Shown here piece by piece: positions 61,261 through 64,000 of a DNA stretch of 64,000 bases. Under the pieces are notes generated by a model, which was not told the DNA's origin, did no database searches, and saw only the letters and a list, made by a program, of their open reading frames with translations. This DNA is from Croceivirga sp. (GTDB lineage: Bacteria; Bacteroidota; Bacteroidia; Flavobacteriales; Flavobacteriaceae): contig JANQQQ010000008.1 of NCBI GenBank assembly GCA_028284935.1, positions 186,001 through 250,000 of the forward strand, written 5' to 3'. Within the stretch, counting starts at the first letter, position 1. Each line of letters starts with the position of its first letter. The translations under genes and the position numbers were made by a program.

Positions 61261-61860
61261 CCAATACTTAAAAACAAATAATTGGGAGCAGAAGCCAATT
61301 AAAAATCCAATCAGTAGCTCAACTTTGGAATGGGCTTTCATGAACAGTCTTGATGTAGCTACTATTCCGGTCATTAGTGTGAATAATGCTATGGCAAACG
61401 TAATGTTGACTTCAAAATGGATACTCAGTCCAATCAAATAAATCAAAATACTTCCCATGCCCATAAGGTGGATACTTGCCTTTATTCTGGTAAATACCAA
61501 AAGTAGTACGGTAAAGGTGGCAATCAATAGACCAACAAAAAAGTAGTACAGCTCATTAATGTAGTTCAATGGTATCACTTTGTACAGAATCATCAAGTAA
61601 ATGATCATACTAAAATATAGGGGATATTTGCGCTCCCCTAGTTTGGGGGCAAATATGGAAGAGATGAGGCCGAGATTTTTTAATATAAGAAATAGGATAA
61701 TGGGAATGATAATGGTCAAAATGAATATGGGAAGGATGTTACCGCTTTGAAGCTGAAGGGAATTCAGTCGTGGAGTTACCAAAAAATAGGAAAGTGTTCC
61801 GCCGATTGGTATAAACAAGGGGTGGAAAACGTAGGATACACCTTTTAGGAGATAACGCAT
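61255..61860 (-). CDS. PAP2-like membrane protein
   Basis: The 201-residue protein has about six helices. 'KASIHLMGMG' near residues 128-137 and 'SRLFMKAHSKVEL' near 168-180 recall the PSGH and SRxxxxxHxxxD motifs of PAP2 phosphatases, but the catalytic residues are partly replaced. It is one base from rpoN and converges with porT. The function is unknown. Confidence 0.6.
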   Translation of the reverse strand: MRYLLKGVSYVFHPLFIPIGGTLSYFLVTPRLNSLQLQSGNILPIFILTIIIPIILFLILKNLGLISSIFAPKLGERKYPLYFSMIIYLMILYKVIPLNYINELYYFFVGLLIATFTVLLLVFTRIKASIHLMGMGSILIYLIGLSIHFEVNITFAIALFTLMTGIVATSRLFMKAHSKVELLIGFLIGFCSQLFVFKYWL

Positions 61861-63317
61861 CAGATTTGTTTTCGAAGGCGGGCTACTGGAAGTCCTAACT
61901 GTTCCCTGTATTTGGCCACCGTTCTTCTGGCTATGGGATAGCCCCTTTCCTTAAGTATTTTGGCTAGTTTGTCATCGGTCAAAGGTTTTTTCTTGTCCTC
62001 TTCCTTAATAACGGTTTCCAAAATCTTTTTTATTTCTTTTGTGGAAACATCTTCGCCTTGCTCATTTTTCATGGATTCTGAAAAGAATTCCTTGATGAGT
62101 TTTGTACCATAAGGAGTGTCCACATACTTACTATTGGCCACTCTCGAGACCGTAGAAACGTCCATATCAATTTGGTCAGCAATATCTTTGAGTATCATGG
62201 GTCTCAACTTTCGTTCATCCCCTGTTAAGAAGTATTCTCTTTGATAATGCATAATAGCGTTCATCGTAACGAAAAGCGTCTGCTGTCGCTGCTTAATGGC
62301 ATCAATAAACCACTTGGCAGCGTCCAGTTTTTGTTTGATGAACAGTACGGTATCCTTCTGGGATTTACTTTTATCCTTGGCACTTTTATATCCCTTGAGC
62401 ATATTGGAATATTCCTTGGAAACATGGAGTTCTGGTGCATTCCTGCCATTAAGTGTAAGTTCCAGTTCCCCGTCAACTATTTTGATGGAAAAGTCGGGCA
62501 CAACATGTTCCACAATTCGGTTGTTACCTGCAAAAGAACCGCCTGGTTTGGGGTTGAGTTTTTCAATTTCTGCAATGGCCTCCTTAAGCTCACCTTCGGT
62601 GATGTCATGCTTCGCTTGTAATTTACTATAGTGTTTCTTGGTAAACTGGTCAAACGATTTTTCAATAATAGCTAAGGCCAATACTACGCAAGAAGTAGGC
62701 TCTTTTCTTCTAAGTTGTATCGCCAAACATTCGTCCAACGAACGTGCCGCCACCCCAGGGGGATCCAATTCTTGTACGGTTTTCAATACAGCTTCAATCT
62801 TTTTCTCGTCCGTATAGATATTCTGGGTAAAAGCCAGGTCATCCATAATATCCGTAACGGGTCTGCGTATATAACCGCTTTCATCCACGCTGCCAACCAA
62901 AAACTCTGCAATGGCCCATTCTTCATCATTGAGATAAATAGTGCTCAGCTGATTGATTAAATATTGATTAAATGATATTCCTGCGGCGTAGGGAACGCTT
63001 TTCTCATCTTCATCCGCACTGTAATTGCTGATCTGGGTCCGATAATCAGGAATCTCGTCATCACTAAGATATTCATCAATATTGATGTCATCCGTTGAAA
63101 TGGTTTCACTGTCCTGATGCTCATCATATACATCTTCATAGGTATCCTCCAAAGAAGTGGATTCTTCCTTGCCACTTTCCAAAGCAGGATTTTCCTCCAA
63201 TTCTTGTTTCAAGCGTTGCTCAAACGCCTGTGTGGGCAATTGAATCAATTTCATTAATTGAATTTGCTGGGGAGAAAGCTTTTGGGAAAGTTTAAACTGT
63301 AAGTGTTGTTTGAGCAT
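61860..63317 (-). CDS. rpoN: RNA polymerase sigma-54 factor RpoN
   Basis: The 485-residue factor has the Gln-rich region I ('LKQHLQFKLSQKLSPQQIQLMKL' split over residues 2-24), an acidic region II, the core-binding domain and a C-terminal RpoN box 'ARRTVAKYRE' (about 463-472). It directs transcription from -24/-12 promoters that need an activator. No such promoter or enhancer-binding protein was seen in the window. Confidence 0.96.
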   Translation of the reverse strand: MLKQHLQFKLSQKLSPQQIQLMKLIQLPTQAFEQRLKQELEENPALESGKEESTSLEDTYEDVYDEHQDSETISTDDINIDEYLSDDEIPDYRTQISNYSADEDEKSVPYAAGISFNQYLINQLSTIYLNDEEWAIAEFLVGSVDESGYIRRPVTDIMDDLAFTQNIYTDEKKIEAVLKTVQELDPPGVAARSLDECLAIQLRRKEPTSCVVLALAIIEKSFDQFTKKHYSKLQAKHDITEGELKEAIAEIEKLNPKPGGSFAGNNRIVEHVVPDFSIKIVDGELELTLNGRNAPELHVSKEYSNMLKGYKSAKDKSKSQKDTVLFIKQKLDAAKWFIDAIKQRQQTLFVTMNAIMHYQREYFLTGDERKLRPMILKDIADQIDMDVSTVSRVANSKYVDTPYGTKLIKEFFSESMKNEQGEDVSTKEIKKILETVIKEEDKKKPLTDDKLAKILKERGYPIARRTVAKYREQLGLPVARLRKQI

Positions 63318-63358
63318 TATACAGCAGGTTCCAATATTCTAAAGTTAAAGAATCGAAA

Positions 63359-64000
63359 TTAAAATTCAGCATTTTGCGGTGTACGGGGAAAAGGAATAAC
63401 ATCCCGTATATTTCCCATACCGGTGGCAAACAAAACCAGGCGTTCAAAACCAAGGCCAAATCCACTGTGTATCGCTGTGCCAAATTTCCGTAAATCCAGG
63501 TACCACCATAATTCTTCCTCGGGGATGCCCAGATCTGCCATTTTTTGTTGTAGTACTTCAAGGCGTTCCTCACGTTGGGAGCCACCTACAATCTCACCAA
63601 TTCCTGGAAACAATACGTCCATAGCACGTACCGTTTTTCCGTCTTCATTCAAACGCATGTAAAATGCCTTTATAGTAGCGGGATAGTCAAAAAGGATCAC
63701 GGGGCATTTAAAGTGTTTTTCAACAAGAAAACGTTCGTGCTCACTTTGAAGGTCGGCGCCCCATTCATCAATTAGGTACTCAAACTTTTTCTTTTTGTTG
63801 GGTTTTGAGTTTCTTAGGATATCAATGGCTTCTGTATAGGTGACCCGCTTAAAGTTGTTGTCCACCACAAAGTGAAGTTTTTCAATAAGGGACATGTCGC
63901 TTCTTTCTACTTGTGGCTTGGTCTTTTCTTCGTCCAACAATCGCTTTTCCAAAAACTTCAAGTCGTCTTTACAATTTTCAAGCACGTAGCGAAGTACACC
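63359..64000 (-). CDS. asnS: Asparaginyl-tRNA synthetase, 3' part
   Basis: The frame is open to the window end, so only the C-terminal 213 or so residues are present. Motif 3 '[12 protein letters not shown]' and the end '[13 protein letters not shown]' are the class II AsnRS signature. An apparent ATG-like start at 63985 is internal. It charges tRNA-Asn. rpoN lies 41 bp downstream. Confidence 0.95.
   Translation of the reverse strand, partial: GVLRYVLENCKDDLKFLEKRLLDEEKTKPQVERSDMSLIEKLHFVVDNNFKRVTYTEAIDILRNSKPNKKKKFEYLIDEWGADLQSEHERFLVEKHFKCPVILFDYPATIKAFYMRLNEDGKTVRAMDVLFPGIGEIVGGSQREERLEVLQQKMADLGIPEEELWWYLDLRKFGTAIHSGFGLGFERLVLFATGMGNIRDVIPFPRTPQNAEF

Noticed and set aside
61860-63317. 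Sigma-54 promoters serving genes in this window
   Set aside because: I did not see a convincing GG-N10-GC element or any enhancer-binding protein; the search was by eye and not exhaustive.
1-64000. CRISPR arrays, insertion sequences, prophage genes, rRNA
   Set aside because: No regular repeats with spacers, no transposase or phage reading frames and no rRNA sequence were seen.

Overview
The window looks like chromosomal DNA of a marine-type Flavobacteriaceae member. Evidence is the -7 promoter element TAnnTTTG, the lack of strong Shine-Dalgarno sites, a PorT-type secretion/gliding protein, a fused ccoNO gene, a GTP-type PEP carboxykinase and a Bacteroidota-type nos cluster; the genus is not determined. 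No rRNA, CRISPR, insertion sequence or prophage was seen. One tRNA (Ser, GGA) is present.

Region 1 (about 1-13,400) holds a CsgG/FlgO-like protein, a universal stress protein, two Crp/Fnr-family regulators and a complete cbb3 oxidase module: ccoI, a DoxX-like gene, ccoS, fused ccoNO, ccoQ, a one-heme ccoP, ccoG, ccoH and a SafE-like membrane protein. Region 2 (13,400-17,900) holds a CoA-transferase, an unusual pyruvate kinase-like protein, a ClbS/DfsB-like protein and a saccharopine-dehydrogenase-like protein. Region 3 (17,900-32,000, mostly minus strand) holds a CBS protein, a nitrous oxide reductase operon (lipoprotein cytochrome c, fasciclin, nosZ, membrane protein, nosL, cupin, nosD, nosF, nosY), a divergent Rrf2 regulator, a TonB-dependent receptor with the copper-binding CxxxM and HxM residues of OprC/NosA, a flavin-type protein, a second universal stress protein and hemN. 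Region 4 (32,100-39,700) holds a GCS2-CBS fusion with an AstE-like deacylase, tonB, a DUF2490 protein, a third universal stress protein and an SLC13 permease. Region 5 (39,700-64,000) is mostly housekeeping: pckG, a phosphofructokinase, a sugar porter, waaA, an aminotransferase, galE, sucAB, a diheme peroxidase, TatD, asparaginase, an exbB/exbD cluster, porT, rpoN and the 3' part of asnS.

The main result is a regulatory one. A 12-bp Fnr-like palindrome, TGAY-N4-RTCA, occurs in front of at least ten transcription units in the first 37 kb. In nearly all cases its centre lies exactly 36.5 bp before the last base of a TAnnTTTG-like element, so the predicted start is at +41.5 as in class II Fnr promoters. 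The units tie together high-affinity oxygen respiration, N2O respiration, copper uptake, oxygen-independent haem synthesis, TonB, universal stress proteins and an uncharacterised amide-ligase/deacylase pair. Two of these promoters (nos operon and copper receptor operon) also share an identical 20-bp palindrome about 60 bp upstream of the predicted start, next to a gene for an Rrf2 regulator with three cysteines. This suggests a dual low-oxygen plus nitrogen-oxide (or iron-sulfur) input that coordinates NosZ with copper supply. Two of the promoters appear to produce leaderless mRNAs.
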